Positions 17,852 through 27,052 of a DNA stretch of 64,000 nucleotides are shown piece by piece. The position numbers and the translations under genes were made by a program. Location: the NCBI RefSeq assembly GCF_015291645.1, contig NZ_CP030055.1, positions 2,790,001 through 2,854,000 on the forward strand, read 5' to 3'. Each line of letters opens with the position of its first letter. Within the stretch, counting starts at the first letter, position 1. Source of the DNA: Bradyrhizobium sp. CCBAU 53340 (GTDB lineage Bacteria; Pseudomonadota; Alphaproteobacteria; Rhizobiales; Xanthobacteraceae). Under the pieces are notes generated by a model, which did not search any database, was not told the DNA's origin, and saw nothing but the letters and a program-made list of their open reading frames with translations.

Positions 17852-17923
17852 CAAAGGATAGCTCAGTTGGGTAGAGCAGATGACGTTAATCATCGGGTCG
17901 CGGGTTCGAATCCCGCTCCATCG
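17852..17923 (+). ncRNA. tRNA-like RNA element 2 (non-canonical)
   Basis: Immediately follows element 1. D-arm GCTC-AGTTGGGTA-GAGC and T-arm GCGGG-TTCGAAT-CCCGC are textbook, and the variable loop GGGTC is standard. The anticodon stem GATGA / TCATC closes a six-base loop CGTTAA, one base short, with no U33 in the normal position. The acceptor stem (17852-17858 with 17917-17923) pairs at only 5 of 7 positions and no CCA is encoded. The D and T arms are well preserved while decoding and acceptor parts are not, so I doubt it is a working tRNA. It shares a short anticodon loop with element 1. Confidence 0.65.
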
Positions 17924-17962
17924 CTCCGGGTCAGCCTGAAAAACTGACACCTCTGACGAGGA

Positions 17963-17997
17963 CCGGACGCGCGCTTCAGTCGCAGTCCGGCCGTTTT
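17963..17997 (+). terminator. Terminator of the tRNA-like RNA unit
   Basis: CCGGAC (17963-17968) pairs with GTCCGG (17985-17990), followed by CCGTTTT. A smaller GTCAG/CTGAC hairpin precedes it. This closes the noncoding unit before the slipin gene. The 260 bases from here to 18256 hold no recognised gene. Confidence 0.6.
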
Positions 17998-18256
17998 GCC
18001 GCAAGGCTTTCCGTCCGAACATCGACACTGTGAGACCGGCTTTGCGCCGCGGGTAGATACCGCTTGCGCCGATGCCGGGTGGCTACGCACGGCCGCGCGA
18101 CAGATGTCGCGCGATCGCGCGCGTGCGCCCGTCATCGCGCAAGCTAAAGCCCCGGCCCGCCGATGTCATGGGAAGCGTCGTCCGCGTCCTCACGTTCCTT
18201 TGCAAACGAAACCTGTTGTCCGGCATCCAGCCGGGCGCAAACGAAGGAGGCGTGCC

Positions 18257-19407
18257 ATGAGCTGGCACTTGCTGACGTTGAACGTGACGGTGAAGGATGG
18301 CGAGCGCGCGTTGCTGACGCGCAATGGGCAGCTCGTGCGCGTGCTCGCGCCCGGTCGTCATCGCCTGTTCGATCCCCTGCACGAGCTGAAGGCCGAGGTG
18401 CTCGATGTGGTCCGCACCGAATTCTCCGCGGAGCGCTACGCGGTGCTGAAGGCAGCGCGGCCTGATCTCGCCGCCGAGCTGTTCGAGGCGGTCGAGACCC
18501 GGGCGGACGAGATCGCGATCGTCAGCCTCGACGGCCGGCCCGTGCATCTGATGACGCCCTGGCAGGTGCGTGTCTACTGGAAGGTCGCAACCCGCATCGA
18601 TGTCGAGCGCATCGATGTGTCCAGCGATCCCAAGATCGACGCGCGGCACCTGAGCATGATCGAGCGCAACCGTTCGGCCGTGTCGTCCGAGACGGTGGTC
18701 GAGAACCACGAGGCGGGTCTGCTCTATGTCGAGGGCCGGCTCGTCGAGCGGCTCGCGCCCGGCCGGCACGCCTTCTGGACCGTCGGCCGCAAGATCGAGG
18801 TGAAGCGCCTCGACCTGCGGCCCCAGGCGGTCGAGATTACCGCGCAGGAGATGCTGACCAGGGATCGCATCGCCCTGCGGGTGACGCTGACGGCGTTCCG
18901 CAAGGTGGTCGATCCCGAGCGCACGGTTGCCACCGTGCCCGACGTGGATGCGTGGCTGTATCGTTTGGTGCAGTTCGCGATCCGCGAGGCGGTCGCGGGC
19001 CGGACGCTGGACGAGGTGCTGTCTGCGAAGGCGGCGCTGGATGCGGAGCTGCGCGACTATGTGCGTGCACGCGTTGCAGAGGCCGGTGTCGAGGTGACCG
19101 AGCTCGGCGTCAAGGACGTGATCCTGCCCGGCGAAATCCGGGAGCTGGTGACAAGGTGGTGGAGGCGGAGCGGGTCGCCAAGGCGAACCTGATCCGCCGC
19201 CAGGAGGAGACGGCGGCAACGCGCTCGCTCCTGAACACTGCCCGCCTGATGGAGGAGAACCCCTTGCTGCTCCGGCTCAAGGAGCTGGAGTCGCTGGAGC
19301 GGCTGGTCGAGAAGGTCGGCCGCATCGATCTCCACGCCGGAAACGGCGAGGGCCTCGATGCTCTCCTGACCCGGCTCGTGCGCCTGAAGGCGCCCGAGAG
19401 CGCGTGA
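18257..19407 (+). pseudogene. Slipin (SPFH/Band 7 family), interrupted by a -1 frameshift
   Basis: ATG at 18257 follows a strong GAAGGAGG site. The N-terminal part (residues 1-120) holds a partial copy of the SPFH strand region (ERALLTRNGQLVRVLAPGRHRLFDP) that is repeated near residue 150 (EAGLLYVEGRLVERLAPGRH), followed by the Band 7 body (about 170-290). Near 19149-19151 one base is missing compared with the expected ELVNKVVEAERV reading. The frame stops at 19192 after about 311 residues, while the next frame continues with KVVEAERVAKANLIRRQEE and a coiled C-terminus to 19407. Restoring one base gives about 384 residues. This could be a real mutation or a sequencing error. Slipins are membrane scaffolds; in some RNA-repair loci an SPFH protein is paired with a tRNA-like RNA such as the one just upstream. 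Confidence 0.85.
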
Positions 19408-19415
19408 GAACGAGG

Positions 19416-19439
19416 AAGGGCCGCCCACGGGCGGCCCTT
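19416..19439. terminator. Terminator after slipin gene
   Basis: AAGGGCCGCC / GGCGGCCCTT perfect 10-bp stem with a CACG loop, nine bases after the slipin stop. The T-run is short. Confidence 0.65.
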
Positions 19440-19577
19440 CAACTATCCGTCAAATGACGGCTCGCGCTGAACGCCCGTTTGTACTCGCGCGACCAAGATC
19501 ATCAAGTGCATCGGGATTGCGCGCGCCGTTGCGTGCGCTAAACTTGGCATACAACCTATCGGGCAGGCGTTCAGGCG

Positions 19578-20324
19578 ATGACAACTGTTCAAGACACCAT
19601 CCGGCCGAAGGCCAGATCCAGCGAATGGAAAGCCGTTATCATCCTGATCCTGCTTGTCCCCGTGTTGTGGTCGCCACTCTTCCTGTTCCGCACCTTCGTG
19701 TATCAGCCGTTCAACATTCCGTCCGGCTCGATGATTCCAACGCTGGCGGTCGGCGACTACGTCCTTGCCGCCAAATACGCCTATGGCTACGGCCGCTTCT
19801 CGTTTCCCTATGCGCCGTCATTTATCTCCGGCCGTTTCCGGGCGGCCGATCCCGCCTATGGCGATATCGTCGTATTCGCCGTGCCCAAGGACACCTCGAC
19901 CGTCTACGTGAAACGCGTCGTCGGCCTGCCGGGCGATCGCATCCAGATGCGGAACGGCCAGCTCTTCCTCAATGACAAGCCGGTGACGCGCGTCGCATTG
20001 AAGGATGTGGCTGCCGCAGCCGCCTGCGGCGGCGAGGTCGGCGCAAGGGCCAAGCGCTGGCGGGAGACGATGCCGAACGGGGCGAGCTACATCACCTACG
20101 ATTGCGTCGACAATGGCTTCGTCGACAACACGCAAGTCTACACGGTCCCGCCAGGCCATTTCTTCGCGATGGGCGACAACCGCGACAACTCGACGGACAG
20201 CCGCTTCCAATCGGCGATGGGCTTCATCCCCCTGGACAATCTGGTCGGCAAGGTGACGCGAATCTACTGGTCGCTGGATTCCAGAGGCGAGCTGCGCCCG
20301 GATCGGATGGGGAAGGTGTGGTGA
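19578..20324 (+). CDS. lepB: Signal peptidase I
   Basis: A 248-residue S26A signal peptidase. One transmembrane helix (about 19-37) anchors it; the catalytic domain is periplasmic. The nucleophile is Ser51 in IPSGSM and the general base is Lys112 in VYVKRVVGLPGD; the GDNRDNSTDSR box is present near residue 196. It removes signal peptides from exported proteins. An alphaproteobacterial-type insertion with Cys residues (AAACGGE ... YDCVDNG) lies between the boxes. Not next to lepA or rnc as in many genomes, so it may be a second copy. Confidence 0.95.
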   Translation: MTTVQDTIRPKARSSEWKAVIILILLVPVLWSPLFLFRTFVYQPFNIPSGSMIPTLAVGDYVLAAKYAYGYGRFSFPYAPSFISGRFRAADPAYGDIVVFAVPKDTSTVYVKRVVGLPGDRIQMRNGQLFLNDKPVTRVALKDVAAAAACGGEVGARAKRWRETMPNGASYITYDCVDNGFVDNTQVYTVPPGHFFAMGDNRDNSTDSRFQSAMGFIPLDNLVGKVTRIYWSLDSRGELRPDRMGKVW

Positions 20325-20346
20325 GGGAGCCCGCCTCCTTCCATTC

Positions 20347-20487
20347 GTCATTCCGGGGCGGCGCGCAGCGGCGAGCCCGGAATCCATAACCACAGGCGGG
20401 TGCGATGGCCTATCCGGCAATAGCCAACTGACAATTGTGGTTATGGATTCCGGGCTCGCGCCCCAAGAGGGCGCGCCCCGGAATGAC
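20347..20487. repeat. Palindromic repeat, family A, double copy
   Basis: Two head-to-head copies: GTCATTCCGGGG ... CCCGGAATCCATAACCAC and GTGGTTATGGATTCCGGG ... CCCCGGAATGAC. The whole 140-base stretch can fold as one long imperfect hairpin. It sits between lepB and the convergent groEL terminator. Confidence 0.8.
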
Positions 20488-20513
20488 GAGTGGAGCGAGT
20501 TGCCCCCCCAGAC

Positions 20514-20541
20514 AAAAACCCCGGCATCGCTGCCGGGGTTT
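20514..20541 (-). terminator. Terminator of groESL
   Basis: On the minus strand, AACCCCGGC / GCCGGGGTT stem followed by a T-run (AAAAA on the plus strand), about 30 bases after the groEL stop. Confidence 0.88.
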
Positions 20542-20571
20542 CGCATTTCGTATTGTGCCTGAATGGCTGGA

Positions 20572-22257
<1,686 letters not shown>

Positions 22258-22572
22258 TTAGGCCGCCTTCTTCTTGGAAGCGGGGACGTCGAGGACGCCC
22301 ATGATGTCGCTTTCCTTCATGATCAGCAGGTCTTCGCCGTCGATCTTGACTTCAGTGCCGGACCACTTGCCGAACAGCACGCGGTCGCCGACCTTCAGGT
22401 CGATCGGGACCAGCTTGCCAGCTTCGTCGCGGCCACCGGGGCCAACGGCGACGACTTCACCCTGGGAGGGCTTTTCCTTGGCAGTGTCGGGAATGATGAT
22501 GCCGCCAGCGGTCTTCTCTTCTGCGTCGATGCGCTTGACCACGACGCGGTCGTGAAGCGGACGGAATTTCAT
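22258..22572 (-). CDS. groES: 10-kDa co-chaperonin GroES
   Basis: A 104-residue GroES with [20 protein letters not shown], the mobile loop [15 protein letters not shown] and the C-terminal half [18 protein letters not shown] strong AGGAGG site precedes the ATG. It caps the GroEL ring. First gene of the groESL operon. Confidence 0.99.
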   Translation of the reverse strand: MKFRPLHDRVVVKRIDAEEKTAGGIIIPDTAKEKPSQGEVVAVGPGGRDEAGKLVPIDLKVGDRVLFGKWSGTEVKIDGEDLLIMKESDIMGVLDVPASKKKAA

Positions 22573-22616
22573 GCAGTCCTCCTAAGCATTTGCACGAGTT
22601 GAGGATTTCAACATTG

Positions 22617-22643
22617 TTAGCAATCTACGCTCGCGAGTGCCAG
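22617..22643 (-). promoter_or_regulatory. CIRCE operator (HrcA site)
   Basis: TTAGCAATC-N9-GAGTGCCAG matches the CIRCE consensus TTAGCACTC-N9-GAGTGCTAA at 8 of 9 and 6 of 9 positions, with exact spacing, in the groES leader. HrcA binding represses groESL in unstressed cells. Confidence 0.85.
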
Positions 22644-22657
22644 CGTAGGCGAAGGTG

Positions 22658-22687
22658 AAATAGGACAGGAATTTTGCGGGGGCAAGG
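22658..22687 (-). promoter_or_regulatory. Candidate RpoH (sigma-32) promoter for groESL
   Basis: On the minus strand, CCTTGCC, a 16-base spacer, then CCTATTT. The -10 matches the alphaproteobacterial RpoH form CCTATNT, and the -35 is CTTG-like. It is just upstream of CIRCE, so the operon would be under both HrcA repression and heat-shock activation. Confidence 0.6.
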
Positions 22688-22778
22688 GCTTCTAGCAGAA
22701 AAATCGGCACTCTGAAGGCCCAAGTGCCAGAAAGCTTTACCATCGTTAACCGATCTCGCAGGCCCTTTTGGAGGCCCC

Positions 22779-22795
22779 TTGGCACTGTATTAGCA
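22779..22795 (+). promoter_or_regulatory. Possible sigma-54 promoter upstream of usg
   Basis: TTGGCAC-tgtat-TAGCA matches the -24 element fully and the -12 with one change (TAGC for TTGC), at correct spacing. It lies 176 bases before usg; the rest of the 22573-22970 gap shows no gene. Single-motif evidence only. Confidence 0.3.
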
Positions 22796-22970
22796 CGGAG
22801 CCGCTTCTGCTGCTAACGCATTGAATTTCAACAGCTTGTTAAACTTTTGGGCTTGAGATGAATTGTCAGTTTGCGTCACATTTCTCTCATGTGAGCGCAT
22901 CGTTTCCGGGTGGCTCCCGGGGCACGGATCAAGCCACCCCCTGTATGCGCTCCTGCAAAGGAGGTTTGGC

Positions 22971-23258
22971 ATGGGACTGCGCGTTGGGGGCGTTTCCGAG
23001 GACTTCCGGAAACAGATGCTGGGTTACGGGCTGACGACGGCACAAATTCTCTACCGGATGCCGGATCACCCCTCGCTGCTCCAGACCTACGTCTGGCAGA
23101 ACTACGACACGTTTCCGAAATTCCCGGCGTTGACCGACTTCCTCGCGTTCTGGACCGAGAAGCTCGACGGCCCGCTGCATTCGGTGACGGTGGCGCATTC
23201 CAAGCTGATCAAGCCGGCCGAGCTGCGCGCCGTGGACGGCGTGTTCCGGTTGAACTGA
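22971..23258 (+). CDS. usg: Usg family protein
   Basis: A 95-residue member of the alphaproteobacterial Usg family, with GYGLTTAQILYRMPDHPSLLQTYVWQNYD and LTDFLAFWTEKLDGPLHSVTVAH as the conserved body. A strong AAAGGAGG site precedes the ATG at 22971. Its molecular function is not established. It stands alone, upstream of a palindromic repeat. Confidence 0.9.
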   Translation: MGLRVGGVSEDFRKQMLGYGLTTAQILYRMPDHPSLLQTYVWQNYDTFPKFPALTDFLAFWTEKLDGPLHSVTVAHSKLIKPAELRAVDGVFRLN

Positions 23259-23274
23259 CGCAGACGCCGCTCTC

Positions 23275-23373
23275 GTAGGGTGGGCAAAGGCGCGGCTCTT
23301 CGCGCGCCGTGCCCACCATCTCTCCATGATCGCACACCGAACGTGCGCACGTTTGCGCTTTGCCCACCCTACA
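23275..23373. repeat. Palindromic intergenic repeat, family C
   Basis: GTAGGGTGGGCAAAG at the left pairs with CTTTGCCCACCCTAC at the right; the 70-base interior holds further partial symmetry (GTGCCCACCAT). Another copy is at 46668-46756. Confidence 0.75.
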
Positions 23374-23427
23374 GGACCTGTTTCCGTGTTAGCCTTCCGC
23401 CCATAACAAACAACGGGAGGCCGGCCC

Positions 23428-23967
23428 ATGGCCAAGAAAGCAAAATCGCGCAGCGCAGCCCAGACCGCGGTGAAGAAGCGGAGCGGCGCCAAGGCCGCAT
23501 CACGATCCTCAGCGCGCAAGGCCGTGAAATCCAAGGCGCGCACGACGCCCACGAAAGCTGCTACGAAAAAGCCCGCCCGCCCGAAGCAGCGCATCGCCAT
23601 CAGCCATCACCGCGAGGAAGACTTCAAAGCCGACGGCCTGCGCGCCTACGCGAGGTACCGCGACCTCGGCATCGCCGACGCGACCCATGGCCTCGCACAA
23701 GCTCACGTCATCCGCCTGCAAGGCCCGTGCGATCCCGCCGAAGTCTCAAAGCTTCACTTCCACGACGTCGACTTCCAGATGGTCTATGTGCTCAAGGGCT
23801 GGGTGAAGACCTACATGGACGGGCAGGGTGAGACCTTGATGACAGAAGGCAGCGCCTGGACCCAGCCGCCGAAGATCAAGCACATGATCCTGGATTATTC
23901 CGACGACGTCGAACTGCTGGAGGTGATCCTGCCGGCTGAGTTCAAGACGGTGGAGTTGAAGGCGTAG
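23428..23967 (+). CDS. Cupin-domain protein with Lys-rich histone-H1-like tail
   Basis: A 179-residue protein. Residues 1-55 are almost all Lys, Ala, Ser, Arg and Thr (repeats like KKRSGAKAASRSSARKAVK), resembling histone H1/AlgP tails. Residues about 60-179 form a small cupin barrel with KLHFHDVDFQMVYVLKGWVK and QPPKIKHMI, where the His residues could bind a metal. The ATG follows a GGGAGG site. The tail suggests binding to nucleic acid or another polyanion, unusual for a cupin. Function unknown. Confidence 0.8.
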   Translation: MAKKAKSRSAAQTAVKKRSGAKAASRSSARKAVKSKARTTPTKAATKKPARPKQRIAISHHREEDFKADGLRAYARYRDLGIADATHGLAQAHVIRLQGPCDPAEVSKLHFHDVDFQMVYVLKGWVKTYMDGQGETLMTEGSAWTQPPKIKHMILDYSDDVELLEVILPAEFKTVELKA

Positions 23968-24000
23968 GAGCGGTCGGGAAGGGCACAGGTCTCTCCACTC

Positions 24001-24122
24001 GTTATTGCGAGGAGTCCTCGCGACGAAGCAATCCAGACTTTCTCCGCGGATGCAGACTGGATTGCTTCGCGGAGCCTGTCATCGGGCCGCGCGTTGCGCG
24101 GACCCGGTGGCTCGCAATGACG
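24001..24122. repeat. Palindromic intergenic repeat, family B
   Basis: ATTGCGAGGAG ... GAAGCAATCCAGACT / GACTGGATTGCTTCGCGGAG ... GGCTCGCAATGACG. Nested inverted repeats around GAAGCAATCCAG. Copies at 25525-25645 and 51961-52040. It fills most of the gap 23968-24282, which has no gene. Confidence 0.8.
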
Positions 24123-24282
24123 GCGGAGAGATTTACGGAACACGCAATCGCTAAAATGCACGCGATCCGCGACACCGGGCCGTTACTAGTTGGAAGGTTC
24201 CGGCCATCCGCAGCGCTGGCGGTAACCTCTCGAAAATACCTCTCGCATCAACTCAAGGTCGTAGAAATGCGGGAATGCTTTC

Positions 24283-25488
24283 ATGGCGACCAACAGCTTT
24301 GGCCGACGCGGCGTCGCGGCACCAGCCCCAAGCCGATCGTTTCAACCCGCGCCGATCGCTCCTGCGGCCACGGACGATCGCGATCAAACCAGTGAGGGTT
24401 CGCTTTTTGCCGACAACAAGCTGCTGGCCGATATCCCCATCCTCACAATCGGCCTGATTTTCGGCCTGATGGCGATCTTCGCACTGCAACGCAGTCTGGC
24501 TGTCGACATTGCGCGCGACGGCTCACTTGATGTCCGCTCGTTGATTGCTCAGGGCGCGTCCGGCTACGACCTGGTTGTCGGACGAAACGAATGGTGGCGG
24601 ATCGGACTGGCGCCGCTTCTGCATGGCAGCCAGTGGCACCTCATCGGCAACTGCGTTGCGCTGTTCATCGTTGGCGTCAGGGTGGAGAGCCTGATCGGCC
24701 GTGGCTGGTTTTCGCTGATCTTCGTCGTCAGTGCGTTGGCCGGTGAGGCCGCCTCGCTGCTGGGCAATGGCTCCGGCATGGTAGGCGTCGGCGCATCCGG
24801 CGCCATCACCGGGCTCATCGCCGCGCTGTTCGTTGCGAGCTTCGAGCCGGAGGCGGACGCCGAGACGACGATATCGAGGCTGAAGACGTCGCTCTTTTTC
24901 GGTGTTCCAGCGCTGCTGCCGCTTGCCTTTGGCGCCTCGGGCAATGTCAATTATTACGCCCATGGAGGCGGTGCGCTGGCTGGCGCTGCGCTTGCCATCA
25001 CGCCGTGGCTCGCCTTCTGGTCCTATGACAGCCTGCCGCGAAGCGCCGGCCTGGTGTTGCTCGGAGGATTGGCCGGATCCCTGATCTGCGCCGGCTTCGC
25101 CGCTATTCATTATCGGTCCTACGTGGCTGACGTCGGGCAATATATCCGTGCCTCGGAAATGCCGGCGAGCACGCGCGAAATGGCCAGCCGATCCTCTGAT
25201 TTCGTCAACCGCTATCCGAAAGACCCGCGAGCTCATGTGTTCCGTGCAATCTACTTCATTGAGCAAAACAGCCTCGGCCCTGCCGAGACGGAAGTGCAAA
25301 CCGCGATGTCGCTCGCCGCTTCGGACGTGACGGGTGGGCCGGTGCGATCATTAGCCCAGGCCTTGTTGGCGCAGTTGCTGCTCGCGCGAGGACAGACCAG
25401 CGAGGCGAAGGCCATGGCGGCCGCGGTGTGCCGCGCCAAGCTGGGTGAGGTGCGTCGTATGCTGGAGAAGTCGAAATTGTGCGGTTGA
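24283..25488 (+). CDS. Rhomboid-family intramembrane serine protease with C-terminal extension
   Basis: A 401-residue membrane protein. After a Pro/Ala-rich cytoplasmic tail of about 50 residues, six or more hydrophobic segments contain the rhomboid core: LLHGSQWHLIGN (loop/helix 2), GVGASGAITG with catalytic Ser172, and YYAHGGGALAGA with His227. The region after about residue 285 is soluble, with TPR-like helices (YPKDPRAHVFRAIYFIEQNSLGPAETE) and may recruit partners. It should cleave transmembrane substrates in the inner membrane; substrates unknown. Confidence 0.85.
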   Translation: MATNSFGRRGVAAPAPSRSFQPAPIAPAATDDRDQTSEGSLFADNKLLADIPILTIGLIFGLMAIFALQRSLAVDIARDGSLDVRSLIAQGASGYDLVVGRNEWWRIGLAPLLHGSQWHLIGNCVALFIVGVRVESLIGRGWFSLIFVVSALAGEAASLLGNGSGMVGVGASGAITGLIAALFVASFEPEADAETTISRLKTSLFFGVPALLPLAFGASGNVNYYAHGGGALAGAALAITPWLAFWSYDSLPRSAGLVLLGGLAGSLICAGFAAIHYRSYVADVGQYIRASEMPASTREMASRSSDFVNRYPKDPRAHVFRAIYFIEQNSLGPAETEVQTAMSLAASDVTGGPVRSLAQALLAQLLLARGQTSEAKAMAAAVCRAKLGEVRRMLEKSKLCG

Positions 25489-25524
25489 GCGGGCAGGATT
25501 GACGGCGTAGGCGCTCTCTCCCCC

Positions 25525-25645
25525 GTCATTGCGAGGAGCCCTTGCGACGAAGCAATCCAGAATTTCTCAACGGAACGAATCTGGATTGCTTCGCGGAGCC
25601 TGTCATCGGGCCGCGCGTTGCGCGGACCCGGTGGCTCGCAATGAC
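25525..25645. repeat. Palindromic intergenic repeat, family B
   Basis: Near-identical to the copy at 24001-24122, with the same outer ends (GTCATTGCGAGGAGCC ... GGCTCGCAATGAC) and the inner GAAGCAATCCAG / CTGGATTGCTTC. The two copies flank the rhomboid gene as direct repeats. Confidence 0.8.
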
Positions 25646-25659
25646 GAGCGGGGAGAGGC

Positions 25660-26910
25660 CTACGTCAACACCCCGACGATCGCGCCCATCAGACACGTCG
25701 TCAGCGTCCCCGATACGATCGACTTCAGCCCCAGCGCATTGATCTCGTCGCGCCGCTCCGGCGCCATGACGCCGAGGCCGCCGATCATGATGCCGAGGCT
25801 GGCGAAATTGGCGAAGCCGCACATCGCGTAGAGCATGATCAGGCGCGAGCGCGCATCGAGCGTGCCCGGCGGCAGCTTCGAGAAGTCGACATAGGCGACG
25901 AGCTCGTTGAGCACGGTCTTGGTGCCCATCAGGCTGCCGGCGGTGATCGCCTGGCCCCACGGCAGGCCCATCAGCCAGCACACCGGCGCCATGATCAGCC
26001 CCAGCACCCGCTGCAGCGAGATTGCGGCGCCGCCGACGTTCGGCAGCAGCCCGAGCACCGCATTGGCGAGATAGACCAGCGCTACCAGCACCAAGAGCAT
26101 CGCGACGATGTTGATCAGCAGCTCGATTCCCGCACTGGTGCCCTTCACGATCGCATCCATCGTGCCTGATACCGCCATCTCCGGATCCTCCAGCGCACCG
26201 CCGGTGCGCTTGTCCGAGGTTTCAGGGATCATGATCAGGCTGACGAGGATTGCGGCCGGTGCGCCCAGCACCGAGGCGATGACGAAATGCGCGGCGGCGT
26301 CAGGGATCAGCGGCGCAAGCAGCGTCGCATAGAGCACCAGCACGGTGCCGGCAATGCCCGCCATGCCGCCCGTCATCACCAGAAACAGTTCGCTGCGCGA
26401 CATCTGCGAAAGATACGGCCGCACGAACAGCGGTGCTTCGACCATGCCGAGGAAGATGTTGGCGGCCGTCGAGAGCCCGACCGCCCCGCCGACCCCGAGC
26501 GTGCGCTCGAGCAGCCAGGCCATGCCGCGCACGACAGGCGGCAGCACGCGCCAATAGAACAGCAGCGTCGTCAGCACGCTCATGACCAGCACGATCGGCA
26601 GCGCCTGGAACGCCAGGATGAAATCGGCGCCCGGCGCCTTCAGCTCGAAGGGCAGGGCGCCGCCTCCGACATAGCCGAACACGAAGGAGGAGCCGGCGCG
26701 CGAGGCTGCGGAGATGGCGCCGACTGCGTCGTTGATGGCGCCGAAGGCGTGCGCTACGAAAGGCACCTTCAGCAGCACGACCGCGCTGACGAAGGTGACG
26801 ACAAGGCCGATCACCGCCTGGCGCAGCGAGACCGCGCGGCGATTCTCCGCGAGCACGAAGGCGATCAGCAGCAATGCGAAAACGCCGAGTGTCGATTGCA
26901 GCCGCAGCAT
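25660..26910 (-). CDS. Concentrative nucleoside transporter (NupC/CNT family)
   Basis: A 416-residue polytopic membrane protein. It contains the CNT motifs GLSTAANIFLGMVEAPLFVRPYL and TGGMAGIAGTVLVLYA, with the C-terminal CGFANFASLGIMIGGLG, which bind cation and nucleoside. The ATG at 26910 matches the family; upstream sequence translates an unconserved leader. It imports nucleosides with H+ or Na+. Divergent from the MFS gene. Confidence 0.93.
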   Translation of the reverse strand: MLRLQSTLGVFALLLIAFVLAENRRAVSLRQAVIGLVVTFVSAVVLLKVPFVAHAFGAINDAVGAISAASRAGSSFVFGYVGGGALPFELKAPGADFILAFQALPIVLVMSVLTTLLFYWRVLPPVVRGMAWLLERTLGVGGAVGLSTAANIFLGMVEAPLFVRPYLSQMSRSELFLVMTGGMAGIAGTVLVLYATLLAPLIPDAAAHFVIASVLGAPAAILVSLIMIPETSDKRTGGALEDPEMAVSGTMDAIVKGTSAGIELLINIVAMLLVLVALVYLANAVLGLLPNVGGAAISLQRVLGLIMAPVCWLMGLPWGQAITAGSLMGTKTVLNELVAYVDFSKLPPGTLDARSRLIMLYAMCGFANFASLGIMIGGLGVMAPERRDEINALGLKSIVSGTLTTCLMGAIVGVLT

Positions 26911-27052
26911 GATGTCCCCAATCCCCCAATGATTATGGCCGCGCGTGCGTTGCAAAGGCAATGCCGGATAGCCCTGTGCGCCGCCCGCTGTTGACATCCA
27001 GGCCCGCCTCAGCCACGCGGGCGCGTCGATATCAGGGGCGAATACTCCGCGC

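Noticed and set aside
17774..17923. Two ordinary tRNA genes (Phe-like GAA and Asn-like GTT anticodons)
   Set aside because: Both anticodon loops have six bases, element 1 has a non-standard acceptor/D linker and D-loop, and element 2 has a mispaired acceptor stem; I list them as tRNA-like RNAs.
17792..18135. Minus-strand frames with the string SGIRTRDPM and QLSYP
   Set aside because: These are the usual spurious translations of antisense tRNA-like sequence, and they drew attention to the RNA elements instead.
17996..18256. N-terminal extension of the slipin gene
   Set aside because: The in-frame upstream codons are Arg/Ala/Pro-rich without slipin similarity, overlap the RNA terminator, and the ATG at 18257 has the only strong ribosome site.
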